A DNA stretch of 60,000 nucleotides, taken from Cryptomeria japonica (taxonomy: Eukaryota > Streptophyta > Pinopsida > Cupressales > Cupressaceae). This document shows, piece after piece, positions 11,744 to 22,592 of the stretch; the stretch's first letter is position 1; the number at the start of each line of letters is the position of its first letter. The notes beneath the pieces were generated by a model. The model did not search any database, had not been told where the DNA came from, and saw nothing but the letters and a program-made list of their open reading frames with translations. Location of the stretch: contig NC_081408.1 in NCBI RefSeq assembly GCF_030272615.1, forward strand, positions 64,044,614 through 64,104,613, in the 5' to 3' direction. A program made the position numbers and the translations under genes.

Positions 11744-12609
11744 GGCATTTTCCTCTTTCATTCGATATGATGGAAAAATGGTGGAAACTATACTCAAGCA
11801 TTCAAGCATTCAAGCATTCCTTCAAGCAATTGATCATTCTAAGTCTCCATTCAAGGCTAAGTGTTGCATTCAAGACAAGGATTCAACCATTGAAGAGGAG
11901 ATCACATACTACATGCTACATACAACATACAACAATACAACAAACAACAACATCTATACCTTCGCACATAAGGATACAAACATCCTTACAACAAGGTATT
12001 AGTACTTGTTTTACATTACATTTACAGCATTTCTCATTTCTTGGTTAATTCCAAAACCGGGGTTTGACCTAAAGGCAAACCCCTAATCCCTAACCCCCCA
12101 ATCGTCTTCGCTTTTCTGTGTGTAGGTTGCAGGTACGCGGCTGAAATTGAAGATCTGGAATCCTTGTGCAGAGACGAACAGATCCCCCTTCGTTTTGCAG
12201 ATTTTTCGGAGGACCGTGGCACCGGGCGCCATCGTCCCGACAACTTTTGCTCAAATTTGCAGGACAGTGCCGTATCGACATTTTACTGCTAATTCCAGGT
12301 CCGCAACTTCATCCTATATCCCTATCTCAGTTTATAAGCGAATCTTTGTCACTTTCTATGCATTCCTAGCTTAATTCTTCTATCAACATTCTTTACAAAA
12401 GAGGGTAGCCTTGCTGTCTTAACCCTTGAAACGCATTTAGCATCCAATCTTGCATTGTGTGGGATTGGATCTTGTGGGTTTCAACCCCTCTTTTGAATGT
12501 AAAGTCCCTCCTAAGTGAAAACCATCAACCCTAGTGATCTCCCTTCTCTCTCCTTGGAGTTGGAAGAGGGGAGAGCAACTAGGGTTCGATCGCAATTTTC
12601 CGCTTTACA

Positions 12610-13633
12610 ATTATTTTGTGGGTTTATCAATTACAACTACAAATTGGGCTGTGAGCTTTGGTGAGTCTGGGTGACAATAGACCTACAAGTCTTCTTTCGG
12701 TATAGCAGTGCTGAGTTTGGGAGACAATAGTTGTTTCAGTATAATCCTAGTGTTCGGTGAGACTGTTCCAAAGGGTAGCCAAAGATTACTCTTTTCACTG
12801 ACAAGTTATGACATTGACAAGATATTTTTTGATGTGACACTAAGTTAGTCTTGACGACAAGTAGGTATTTTCGATGAGATTTTTGTGTTCATTGTGATGG
12901 GTTAAGGATTTTATCAAAGTTACTTTATCTTGTTGATAAGATTAGTTAAATGTAACATTTGGATTGTCTAGGCAATAAGGTGAAGTTCTTAGAGGCTTTT
13001 CAGTACTCTTGTCTAAGTGGTTGATTTCGATGTAACATGCGCTTTCAATAAGATACTTTTAGTCGTTAGCTAAAGTTGTTCTGTCATGGTGATGAGTCTT
13101 GGTTTTAGTGAAATATTGGTTTAGTGCTAGTGAAAAGAGTTTCGATGTGACATATGAATTCGTTAAGACATGTTTATCCTGTAGCCAAAGATACATCTCA
13201 TGACAATAAAGGCTACGATGAGACTTTATTAAGTCTTGATGACAAAGGATATGTCAGTATATCTTTTGAATGATCTTGGCAATGTGTGGGAATTTGGTGT
13301 GACTTCAATGTTCGATGAGACATTCAAAGAAGAAAGTCGAAGTCATGCCCTATGCCGAAAAATATAATATCAATAAGACAAAAACTATCTTGGTGACACA
13401 CTATGAATTTTAGTGAGATATTAGAGTTCAATAACAAATCTCTAAGTGACTTTCGAAGATAAGACTCTTGACAATAAGCCATTAGATGATGGTGGGACCA
13501 TGATGGACCTGTTTAGACTTTGTGAAGTTGTTAGTTGGTGATAGGTCTATGCTAGAGTCATCTTAGGGTTATTTTATGTATATTACACATCATGTTTGTG
13601 ACAACTAAGAAGTATGATAGTTGGATTATTAGG
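12610..13633. repeat. Degenerate short-repeat region between facing alpha LTR ends
   Basis: Over about 900 bases, words of two types alternate irregularly: TTCGATGAGAC/TTCGATGTGACAT and TTGATGACAA/GTGACAATAG. Spacing is roughly 25-60 bases and copies are imperfect. There is no open frame of note. The region lies between the 3' end of the plus LTR (12609) and the 3' end of a minus LTR (13634). It may be internal, noncoding sequence of an alpha element. Confidence 0.45.
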
Positions 13634-13831
13634 TGTAATATGGTGAAAAAGGGTGATGGAGAAGTCAAGAGGAAAGCTTTTCTCTCCTCAAGGAAAGGAG
13701 TGAAAGTTTCACAAAAGATTCTCTTCAACCTCTCACACACATTACATTTAAAAGAGGGGGGATAATTATATAGATCCAATCTCATGACATTGAATGCTAA
13801 GTGAATTGACAATGATTTTAGAAAGTCAAAG
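13634..13831 (-). repeat. Left (3') fragment of a split alpha LTR
   Basis: Read on the minus strand, this has CACTTAGCATTCAATG, GAGATTGGATC, CCCCTCTTTTAAATGTAA and an end at ...CACCATATTACA. The same block order (TTTAGCATCCAATC, GGATTGGATCTTG, CCCCTCTTTTGAATGTAA) is found at 12437-12505 in the plus alpha LTR. It is cut off at 13831 by chromovirus A; the other part lies to the right of 32084. Confidence 0.6.
13827..13831 (+). repeat. Target-site duplication of chromovirus A, left copy
   Basis: CAAAG directly before the LTR start TGGTGCATGAGCACC; the same five bases follow the 3' LTR at 32080-32084. Confidence 0.9.
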
Positions 13832-16008
13832 TGGTGCATGAGCACCTAGTTGAGTAAAACCTCTCCTTTTTTAAGTGGTCATGCTTTCATGTAAATGTAA
13901 TGTCTTGTGTTAGGTTTATGATGTTGTTTTAGGTTGTTGTGTTTCTTTTAAAATGGTTTTGATCTCATTTTGTTCTCAAGAGGTCAAGTTTTGTCTTTCA
14001 GGATGTGAGTTGACAATTTTGGGTTTCTAGGCCAAAAAGGGCAAAAATGTGAAAAAATGCCTGAAAGGTCTAGAAATGTTTTCCAAAGAATTGAAGCATG
14101 TTTTCTAAGTGTTTTTAAGCATGTCTAAGGTTTTTAGATAAGTTTATGAGGTTAGGTTGTCAAAAATGTCTTTTGGAGCAAGAAATGTTGTCATTTGGGC
14201 TTGTAAAAGGTGTCAAAGTTGTCATATTTTTACTTTCCTAGAAAAATGAAGTTGTGGAAGCCTCATGTACATACTAGGGCTTGATAAAAAACTAGAAAAA
14301 ATATAAAAGGCCTCCCTTTTCCTTGGAAAGGGTTGGTGATTGTATTAGCAAAAGAATCCTAATAGAAAAGCATGACATTCTGGTTTTTTCACTGTGTTTT
14401 CCTTCTTTGGAGTAACAGTCTATACTGTAGAATATATGTCCATACTGTACCTTTTGGAAAGTGTTCCTTCTGATTCTCCAATGCTCTCCAAGTGATCTTT
14501 GGATTTGTTTCCCATTTGCAAGTTGATTTAACAAATTCTTTCAGTTTGGTGTGCTCATTACCCTGTCAAGGGTTTGGGGTTACAAAATGCAGCAACTTGA
14601 CTAATCTAGGCCTGGGCTACCACCAAATGGATTTGGTCAAGTTTTTTTATACGTGTAAATTGTATATATGTTTCCTTTTGAGTCATAATTATGCTTGGAG
14701 GACAAATTTGAGTGAAGATTAGACAAGTTTTGGAACTTGACTGATATCCTTCTTGAAAACTCAAATTCTTGTAATCAAAATGCATTGAAGTGTTAAAGAT
14801 GCCAAGAAAGGGGTATGAAAAGTGTCATAAGTTAGCTTGATTCAACTTTAATAGTTGAAAAGTTTGTAATTTGCAAATTTTATCAGTTTTTTGTAATTGG
14901 CAGCAAGTTCATTGTTTTTGTGATTTGTTTTGTCAAATAGCTCAAGGAATGCTTCAAGAGCATTATCCAAGCCTTGTAACTATGAACGAAAAGTAATAGG
15001 AAACTTCATTGATGTTTTGCAGACCTTATTAAGGTGGATTTTTAGTTAAATCTCCTTGTTAAGCAGGCCAAAAGCTGTAGCAGTAGTTGACTGGTAAAAG
15101 ACAGTGTTCTTGACTATGGCAGTGGTATGTCACTCTTTTCTCAGTTTGTTACCAAGTGTTTGGCATAATGTTTATGTGAAAAAGGTAGGGGACACATGTT
15201 AAAGTTATGATAGAGGTTCTATGAATATCTAGGCACTTGTATTGGTGAACAAGGATGCAAACACAGTGGTTATACTTCAAAACCCTCCAAAACCCTACAT
15301 TCATGCCTAAAAATGAGGTTAGATAGTAAGACCACTTCTCTGAGTCTAAATCCACAAACATCCCTTTGATATGACTTATTCCTCACTATCCAAATAATCT
15401 CCCATGGTCAAGAAGCCCATCATTGGGCAGGGTGAGCAAAATTAGGCCAATTAGGCCTCCACGGGCTAGTAGCCCTTTTGACTGTTTTTGTCAAAAAGAA
15501 TGAACCCAATCGCATGGAGGAGTTTGGGACTTATGAAAGTTTGTGAGATCATTCTAAAACAGTGAAACAAGTGACATTTGGGACCTTGGACAATTTATAG
15601 TCTCTTTTGGAGGTTTTGACCCTTGGTTGGTGAGTTGAGTAAGCCAGAGGCTATGGGCCTTAAACTAAGTTTTGGTTGTCAAACCTTGAGTAAACCTTGT
15701 TGCTTTTACATGACCATGTTGGATTTGCCTAATGCATACTAAAAATAGTAAGTTGAATGTCAAAAGAATAGGGAATTGAGAAATGTGTAGATGGGCGAAG
15801 TAAGGAATTGGAGTGAGTTTGAGCAAGGGTGTGAGCTTCCACCAAGAAGGGAGGTTTATGGTGAAGTCTAGAAGAGAGGTCTGTCAATTGTAACTAATCT
15901 TAGTATTGCAAATATAAGGAGAAGATATAAACAAGACTTTTTATTTCCTATTATACCTTTTTGATTAAAATTGGCTTTTTGAGCACTTACCTATCAATCT
16001 CCTTATCA
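13832..16008 (+). repeat. 5' LTR of chromovirus A
   Basis: 2177 bp, TGGTGCATGAGCACC...CTCCTTATCA. The 3' LTR begins TGGTGCAGGAGCACC and ends CTCCCTATCA. The two LTRs differ by scattered substitutions and small indels, plus a 171-bp block (14265-14435) present here and missing in the 3' copy. That block includes the TATA box. Confidence 0.93.
14301..14308 (+). promoter_or_regulatory. TATA box of chromovirus A 5' LTR
   Basis: ATATAAAAGG lies 470 bases into the LTR and is followed by a C-rich CCTCCC stretch. The corresponding segment is deleted in the 3' LTR. Confidence 0.65.
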
Positions 16009-16011
16009 TGG

Positions 16012-16024
16012 TGGTATCAGAACC
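16012..16024 (+). promoter_or_regulatory. Primer binding site of chromovirus A
   Basis: TGGTATCAGAACC lies just after the 5' LTR end. It matches, with one or two differences, the usual plant site TGGTATCAGAGC complementary to initiator methionine tRNA. Confidence 0.8.
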
Positions 16025-16062
16025 AACGAAAGATTCAGGAGAAAAGGACAATTAGGAGGAAC

Positions 16063-17170
16063 ATGGTGACCAATGCTGAACTAGCTAAGAAGGTTGAAGA
16101 CGAAGAAGAAGAAAATAGGGCACTCAGAGAGAGGTTGGACTAGTTAGCAATGAAACTAGCTGAAGTAGAAGTAAAAATTGAAGAAGTCCATGATAAGGTT
16201 GGAGATCAAGGTAAAATGATGGCAATAGAGGATGAGGTCCCCATGCCTGACCCTGTCATTGAGAAAGAACCATTCTTGAAAGCTTTGAGAGCTATGAGTG
16301 GTAAAACCTTAGATGGAGTGGCTCTTTTCAGTGGAAAGATGGATTCCGATGCTCTTATAGAGTGGACTGAAGATCTAGAAAACCATTTTGAATGTGATGG
16401 AGTAACCGAGCACAAAAGGTTAAGGTACCAAAATCAAGGTTGAGAGGGGCAGCCTTAACTTGGTGGAAGTTCATCCAAGAGGAAAGGGTGAAAGAAGGTA
16501 AGCAACCAATAGCCACCTGGAAAGCAATGGTAGCTAAAATTAGAGAAACCTACCTACCTGAAGACTATAAAGTCCAACTTCACAGGAAAAGACAAAATTT
16601 AAGACAAAAAGACTTAGATGTCAATAGCTACACTAAGGAGTTTCAAAAACTATGCATGAGATCCAGAGTAGTAGAGGATGAGAGCATAAGAGTGGCAAGA
16701 TATTTGAACGGATTGAGATGGAACATCCAAAAAGAGATGAGTTTGTTATGCTCACAAACTATACACAAGTGTTATCAACTAGCACTTAAAGTGGAAGAGG
16801 AAAGTAGGAGAAAGCAAGAACAAAACAACAGAGGAAGAGGTAGGGGAAGAGATGGTAGAGGCCATAGATGCAGTTTTGGGGGAAGAAGCATAGATCAACA
16901 ATCCCAGGGAGAGTCTAAACTTATAAAACAAAGTGGGGATTCTCAAAGCAAACTTGGCTATAGGGGTAGGGGATCAAGAAACTCGAGTAGGGGTAGATCT
17001 AATGGACCAGGGAGAGGGTCCTACTTCTCAATCATGAAGCGCTATAACTATCAAAAGTTGGCCCACCCTGCTTATAGATGCCCAAATAAGCCTAGTTCAT
17101 CCTATGGTGGTGAGAAGAGGGTAAATTATGTTCAGGAAGATGGAGGTAATACCAAAACTTCAGCATTGAA
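16063..17170 (+). pseudogene. Chromovirus A gag, degraded
   Basis: The capsid precursor begins MVTNAELAKKVEDEEEENRA, an acidic coiled-coil start. Gag core motifs follow: VALFSGKMDSDALIEWTEDL, RGAALTWWKFIQEER and YTKEFQKLCMRS. An RG-rich basic tail and a damaged zinc knuckle come last. In the knuckle (about 17038-17082) the reading is MKRYNYQKLAHPAYRC, so two of the cysteines expected in CxxCxxxGHxxxxC are replaced by Arg and Tyr. A TAG at 16141-16143 and a frameshift near 16418-16440 also break the frame. The gag and protease are in one frame from 16440. Confidence 0.9.
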
Positions 17171-17229
17171 CCTAGCTTCAGAAGATGATGAGAATTTAAT
17201 GATCAAGAGAGTGTTAATGAAGAAGCCAC

Positions 17230-17702
17230 ACAGTAAAGAGGTCTCACAGAGAAGAGCATTATTCAGGATTAAGTGTAAAATCATGGGAAAGGTGTGTAAA
17301 GTGATCATAGATTCAGGATCCATAGATAACATCATATCAGAGGAAGCAGTCAGTAAATTGAAACTACCTAGGATACAACACAAGGAACCATACAAAGTAA
17401 CATGGTTAAACAAGGGACAACATGTGTTAGTAAATGAGCAAGCCTGGGTAGATTTCCACATAGGTGGATACACGGATAGGATTCTATGTGACATCCTTCC
17501 TATGGATGCTTGCCACCTACTATTGGGTAGACCATGGCAGTTTGACAAGAAAGCACAACATGATGGGGAAAGAACTTCCTACTCATTTCAGAAAGATGAA
17601 GTAACCTATCAGATTCAATCCTTCAATGAAGAAGGAGAGGGCAGCAGCAACAAAGTGCCTAACATCTTGTTAGTGAATGAGAAAGAATTCATAAAAACAT
17701 AG
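17230..17702 (+). pseudogene. Chromovirus A aspartic protease
   Basis: The active site is IIDSGSIDNIIS (Asp codon 17310-17312), the DSG variant of the retropepsin triad common in plant gypsy elements. The downstream part reads CDILPMDACHLLLGRPWQFD, the flap and ILGRPW region. The domain is in frame with gag. A TAG at 17700-17702 separates it from the reverse transcriptase. The enzyme would cut the gag-pol polyprotein in the particle. Confidence 0.88.
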
Positions 17703-19225
17703 TTAGAAGAAGGTGAAGGAGTGGGATTTGCACTCATAGTGAAACCCAAGGAAGAAAAGGTAGAAAAGAAAGTTGAGATACCATATGAGGTGCAACAGAT
17801 CCTTGATAACTTCAAAGCAATAATCAGTGATGGTACACCTGCAGCTTTACCACCTCCTAGAGCCATTAGCCATCAAATTGATTTCATATCAGGAGCCTCC
17901 TTACCCAATAAGGCAGACTATAAGATGACCCATGAACAAAATGAAGAGGTAGAAAAACAAATACAAGAACTCTTAGACCAAGGGCTGATTAGGAAAAGAA
18001 TTAGTCCTTGTGCAGTACCTACAATGTTAGCACCTAAGAAGGGTGGAACATGGAGACTTTGCATAGATTCTAGAGCCATAAACAAGATCACCATCAGATA
18101 CAGATTTCCCATACTCAGGATAGAGGATTTGATGGATTGTTTGGGGGGTGCACAGTATTTTAGTAAGATTGACTTGAAGAGTGGTTACCATCAGATAAGA
18201 ATCAAAGAGGGTGATGAATGGAAGACAATTTTCAAAATGAATGAGGGTCTCTATGAGTGGCTTGTCATTCCATTTGGACTCTCTAATGCTTCGAGCACAT
18301 TCATGAGACTCATGAATGAAGTTTACATGATTTCATTGGAAAGTTTGTTGTTGTGTATTTACATGATATTCTTATCTTCAATAAAACTAAGGGAGAGCAT
18401 CTGGATCATTTAGCTATTGTTTTGAGAAAGTTATCTGATGAACAGCTAACCATTAATCTAGAAAAATGTGATTTTATGAAGCAAGAATTGTTCTATCTTG
18501 GTTTTTTTGTATCAGGAGGCAATCTGAAAATGGATCAATCTAAAGTTGTAGCAATAACTAGTTGGCCAACTCCTAAGACAACTAGTGATGTCAGAAGCTT
18601 CCATGATTTAGCACAATTTTACAAGAAATTAATCAAGGGATTCAGTGAGATTTGTGCCCCTATGTTGGAAACAATCAAAGGGGGTGTAAAGGTAAATTTT
18701 CAGTGGACAGATGTAGCTAATAGGGGGTTTGAATTATTGAAAATTAAAGTAGCTTCACAACCAATGCTCATTTTACCTAGCTTTGATAAACTTTTTACTA
18801 TTGAATGTGATGCTAGCAATATTGCAGTAGGAGCTATTTTAAGTCAGGACAATAGACCAATTGTATTCTTTAGTTAGAGGTTGAATGATGCCAAGAAAAA
18901 GTACTCTTCCTATTATTTAGAACTTTATGCATTAGTACAGGCACTTAGGAAATGGAGACACTATCTTCTTCCTAAAGAGTTTGTTGTATACACAGATAAT
19001 TAGGCATTAAGTTTCTTGAACTCATAGGCATGTTAAATGGGTTGAGTACTTGCAAGCTTACACTTTTACTCTTAAGCATAAGAAGGGTCAGTTGAATAAA
19101 GTAGCAGATGCTTTGAGTAGGAGGTTATTAATTGTTAATGAGATTCAAGTATAGAGCATTGGTATTGATAGTTTTAAAGATATGTATCCTACTGATGATG
19201 ATTTTGCAGAAGCTTATAAAGTTTG
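17703..19225 (+). pseudogene. Chromovirus A reverse transcriptase and RNase H
   Basis: The reverse transcriptase shows LLDQGLIRKRISPCAVPTML, APKKGGTWRLCIDSRAINKI, FSKIDLKSGYHQIRI and [21 protein letters not shown] one-base loss near 18322 shifts the frame, after which VVVYLHDILIF appears. The active-site box is therefore YLHD (His codon 18362-18364) where YLDD is expected, which would abolish catalysis. RNase H follows (IECDASNIAVGAILSQ, LELYALVQALRKWRHYLLP, VVYTDN), with stops at 18875-18877 and after YTDN. The linker to integrase is cut by the beta solo LTR. Confidence 0.92.
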
Positions 19226-19230
19226 ACAAG
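19226..19230 (+). repeat. Target-site duplication of beta solo LTR, left copy
   Basis: ACAAG; the identical right copy is at 20901-20905, inside the interrupted polyprotein. Confidence 0.92.
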
Positions 19231-20900
19231 TGTGTGGGAGAAAAAGTTACACTAAGCAAACATGCCCTAATCTCACTTTCAACCACACACTTGTGGAATA
19301 CGAAAGAGCCTAGAGGTATCACACAATTGGCTACTTCTTCTTGTGGAAGAGAGAGCCACGGGCTACCTATTAGGATTTCTATTCCTTTGTTGCAATTGAA
19401 AGATGAAATGATGCAAGTTCAATCCCTAACCCCAAAGTGCAAGTATGAACTAATAACAAGATTGTAGAATTGAACTTAAACAATGGAAAGCTGTAAAAAC
19501 AAGGACAAGACAAGAATGCAAATGCGTACCCGGAGTTAAAATCTGACTGAAAATGTTCGGGACGGGGGCACGGACGCCACTGTCTTGATTCTGCCCTTGA
19601 AACTGCTCCAGAAACTGTTGTTTTGCACTCTGGAAAAAGCTGTCAAAAATGCTGAAAATGTTGTCTGTCAGGAGGACCAGGGCACCCAGCGCCCCTGTCC
19701 CAGGGACCAGGGTGCCCAGCGCCCCTGTCCTGGTAGGACCAGGGCGCCCCACACCCCTGTCCTGGTCTTTTGCTCTGAGATTTGGTGTGTGGTCCCATCT
19801 CCGTCTGCTTCTTTCGGATCTGCAACTTGCAGCGTCGTCTGAATCCCGAAATCTGCACTTATATCTGAAAAGGTGTTTTGGGCGGCTATATAGGGTTTTG
19901 CCTTAGTCAAACCCCCGCTTTGGTGATTTCCACCTCCACGAATAGCCAAGTTGTATTGTAAAATGTATTGTGTGTGCAAACCTAGTGTGTGTGCAAGGTC
20001 CTTAAATGCAAGAAAGCAAACTAGAGCAACCTAGAAAGTAAACCCTAATTGCTTGTAAATGATAATGTAAATGCTCTAAATCAAGATGCAAAGTGATCTA
20101 AAGCATGAATAAAGGATATATTGAAGCTTATGCAAAGACATGAAAACAACATGAAATCATACCCAACCCTTAAGGGAGGAGTACAAGCCAATCTTCAGTC
20201 GGTAATCTCCTATTGTTCTTCAATGTCTCCCAAGCCCTAAATGAATGAAATTGATGAATGCTTGATGGATGGATGTTGAATGTTGTTGAAGTCTTGAAAG
20301 ATCTGCTCTTTCGCTACATAGAAGGTCCTCGAAAGCCAAAATTCCCATCCTTTCAAATGAAGAAAGAGAGCTCTTATATATGAAACCCTAGGTCGTAATT
20401 TCATCTTTTGGCCGACCTAGAGATTGAATCTCCCGCCAATTTCTTGGGGTTAAGCTTTATTTTATGATTGGATCGCGCTCCTAAAATTTCGAGAAAAATG
20501 TCTGAGACCATGTGCACTCCGGGCGCCATGGTCCCGACAACTTTTCACCAAATTTTCAGGGCCGTCGGATATGATGATTTTAGAGAGAATCCCGAAGTTA
20601 CAGGTGATTTTGAGATGTTTTGACCCTCGAAATCAAGCCCCCAAGCTCAGAATAGGGCCTAATTAGGGTTTTTGATTAAATGATGTATTGGAAGAATAAA
20701 ATGAAAGGGGCACACTTTAATGAAAGGGCCCAACTTTATGATGTGGAAGATGATGAAATAAGACCTTAGACCTAATTAATTTGATTAATTAAGTGCTAAA
20801 GGGGAAATGCAATGCAAAATGCAAAATGCACCAAGGCGGGTGCTAAACTAGGTGTGAAATTGTACCACCCTAGCAAGTGCGTACAATTTATGACGTTACA
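19231..20900 (-). repeat. Solo LTR, family beta, copy 1
   Basis: 1670 bp with TG...CA ends (TGTGTGGGAG...TGACGTTACA on the plus strand) and a 5-bp ACAAG duplication. Orientation is set by CATATATAAGAG on the minus strand (near 20371-20382), so the LTR starts TGTAACGTCATAAATTG at 20900. This start, the GGCAAAACCC block and the GC-rich hairpin array resemble family alpha, so both are probably related gypsy LTRs. A lone LTR flanked by a duplication is the usual product of LTR-LTR recombination. Copy 2 lies at 32125-33769. Confidence 0.92.
19674..19765. repeat. Three tandem GC-rich hairpin units in beta LTR
   Basis: Units start at 19674, 19704 and 19736 (spacing 30 and 32) with the form GGACCAGGGnnCCCAGCGCC followed by CCTGTCC. 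The motif is shared with the alpha LTR array at 11523-11611. Relative to the minus-strand TATA box this array lies downstream, in the R/U5 part. Confidence 0.88.
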
Positions 20901-20905
20901 ACAAG

Positions 20906-22307
20906 ATTTTGAGAATAATTTCCATGGTGCATATGTTGATTTCACTTTGCAGGATGGTTTGTTATTCAGGGGTGGACAGTTATGTGTTCCAAAAGGTTAT
21001 ATGAGAGACAACCTCATTCAGGAGAAGCACAATGGGTGCTTAACTGGGCATTTTGGTCTCAACAAGACCTTAGAGTTGGTTCAAAGGTTCTATTATTCGC
21101 CTAAGATGCAGAGATACATCAGGAGGTATGTTGAGCAGTATTTGGTATGTTAGAAAGAAAAAGGTAATTCCTCCAATGTTGGTTTATATCAGCCTCTTCC
21201 CATTCCACATAGGCCTTGGGATTGCATTAGTATGGATTTTGTGGAAGGATTACCTAGAACTCAAGCAGGATTTGATAGCATCTTTGTAGTAGTTGACAAA
21301 TTTAGCAAAATGTCTCATTTTATTCCTTGTAAGACAACACATGATGCAAGTCATATTGCTTACTTATTTTTCAAAGATGTTGTTAGAATACATGGTTTTC
21401 CTACTAGCATTGTTTCAGATAGGGATGTGAAATTTCTTGGTCATTTTTGGAAAACATTGTGGAAGAGATTGGGTACTTATCTCTCTTTTGGTTCAGCTTA
21501 TCATCACAAACTGAGGCCAAACTAAAGTTGTGAACAGGTCTCTTGGAAACTTGCTTAGGTGTTTGACAAAGGAACATGGATAGAGTTGGGATTACCTCAT
21601 TCATCAAGCAGAATATGCCTACAATGATAGTGTCAACTAGTCTATAGGTAAAAGCCCTTTTGAAGTTGTTTATGGTATGCATCCAAGGGGTATAATGGAG
21701 TTGAGGGATATCACTAACTTGTAGCCTAAGAGTGGAACAACAAATGACATGGCTGAATCCATGAAGGAGGTTCATGAGCAAGTGAGAAAGGCTCTTCAAG
21801 ATACCTCCCAAAAAGTCAAGGCAAGAGTGGATGCTACAAAGAGAGAGGTTCAATTTTCTATAGGAGATTATGTGATGGTTCATTTGAACAAGGCAAGGCT
21901 ACAAAAAGGAGTTCCAAACAAACTTCAGATGAGGAGGATAGGCCCTTGCAAAATCTTGGCTAAGTATGGGTCTAATGCTTACAAAGTTGATTTGCCTACT
22001 GATATTTCTTTGTCTCCCATTTTTAATGTTGCAAATTTGATTGCTTTTAAGGGGTAGCCACCTAAGGAGATTCAAAGAGTTTCAGACGTTGCACAATCTT
22101 TTTTTGATTTTTCTCCCTTCTCTTTCTATTCCTCAAGTAGAACAGGTTCTAGACTCCAGGATTCTCCAGAAGACAAGAAATCACACCTATATGGAGCATC
22201 TAATCAAATGGAAGGATAAGCCTATCTCAGAGGCCACATGGATACCTGAAGCTAAATTTCAGAAAGTTGGAATACCTTCTTCTTTTCTACCTCAAGGAGT
22301 CACATGA
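20906..22307 (+). pseudogene. Chromovirus A integrase and chromodomain
   Basis: The integrase zinc-binding end reads GCLTGHFGLNKTLELVQRFY with a damaged CxxC. The core has [20 protein letters not shown] and [20 protein letters not shown], giving the two Asp residues. The region holding the catalytic Glu is frameshifted near 21515-21560. The C-terminal module reads MRRIGPCKILAKYG (a GPY/F variant). The tail, VLDSRILQKTRNHTYMEHLI then KWKDKPISEATWIPEAKF (about 22143-22270), is a chromodomain, which directs integration in chromoviruses. Stops include 21151-21153 and others. Confidence 0.9.
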
Positions 22308-22309
22308 CT

Positions 22310-22329
22310 TCTTTTTCTTTGGGGGAGTA
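22310..22329 (+). promoter_or_regulatory. Polypurine-type tract before chromovirus A 3' LTR
   Basis: CTTTGGGGGAGTA lies directly against the LTR start TGGTGCAGG at 22330, the usual site where plus-strand DNA synthesis is primed. Confidence 0.65.
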
Positions 22330-22420
22330 TGGTGCAGGAGCACCTAGTTGAGTAAAAACTCTCCTTTTTGAAGCTTTCATGCTTTCATGTTTGTAATGTC
22401 TTGTGTTAGGTTTATGATGT

Positions 22421-22592
22421 TTTTTTTTCTGATTAAGGTAAAAGAAGGTTTTGAAGGGGCCCCGAAACCCTTTACAAACAGAACTTAAACAACAAAGCTA
22501 TAAGAAATAGAAAAGAACAGAAACCACAAAAAACCAGCGAAAACCGAAGAAAACCCAAAAAAGCCCCAAAAAGCCAGCAAGCCTTCTAGCAA
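22421..22592 (-). other. LINE 3' untranslated region and poly(A)
   Basis: On the minus strand it is rich in GGCTTTTTTGGGTTTTCTT-like words, then GGGTTTCGGGGCCCCTTC, and ends in CTTAATCAG plus an A-run. The T-rich, G-containing 3' region followed by A-run is usual for plant L1 elements. Confidence 0.75.

Larger units (their letters stand above)
11351..12609 (+). repeat. LTR, family alpha, plus orientation
   Basis: Begins TGTAGCATCCTAAAATTG and appears to end ...CCGCTTTACA (TG...CA, 1259 bp). It has a GC-rich hairpin array at 11523-11611, a TATA box TATATAAAT at about 11735, repeated CAAGCATT words after it, the block GGGGTTTGACC..AGGCAAACCCC near 12059-12082, and a CACCGGGCGCC motif at 12220. 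No gag follows downstream, so it is a solo LTR or the end of a lost element. No convincing target duplication was found. Confidence 0.7.

Noticed and set aside
12655-13550. Recurring short words that could suggest a CRISPR-like or satellite array
   Set aside because: Word sequence and spacing are irregular, and the organism is a plant; no true repeat-spacer structure is present.
19450-19979. Long frames on both strands in the beta LTR
   Set aside because: They lie wholly within a solo LTR flanked by a target duplication, repeat in the second beta copy with different stops, and have no domain.
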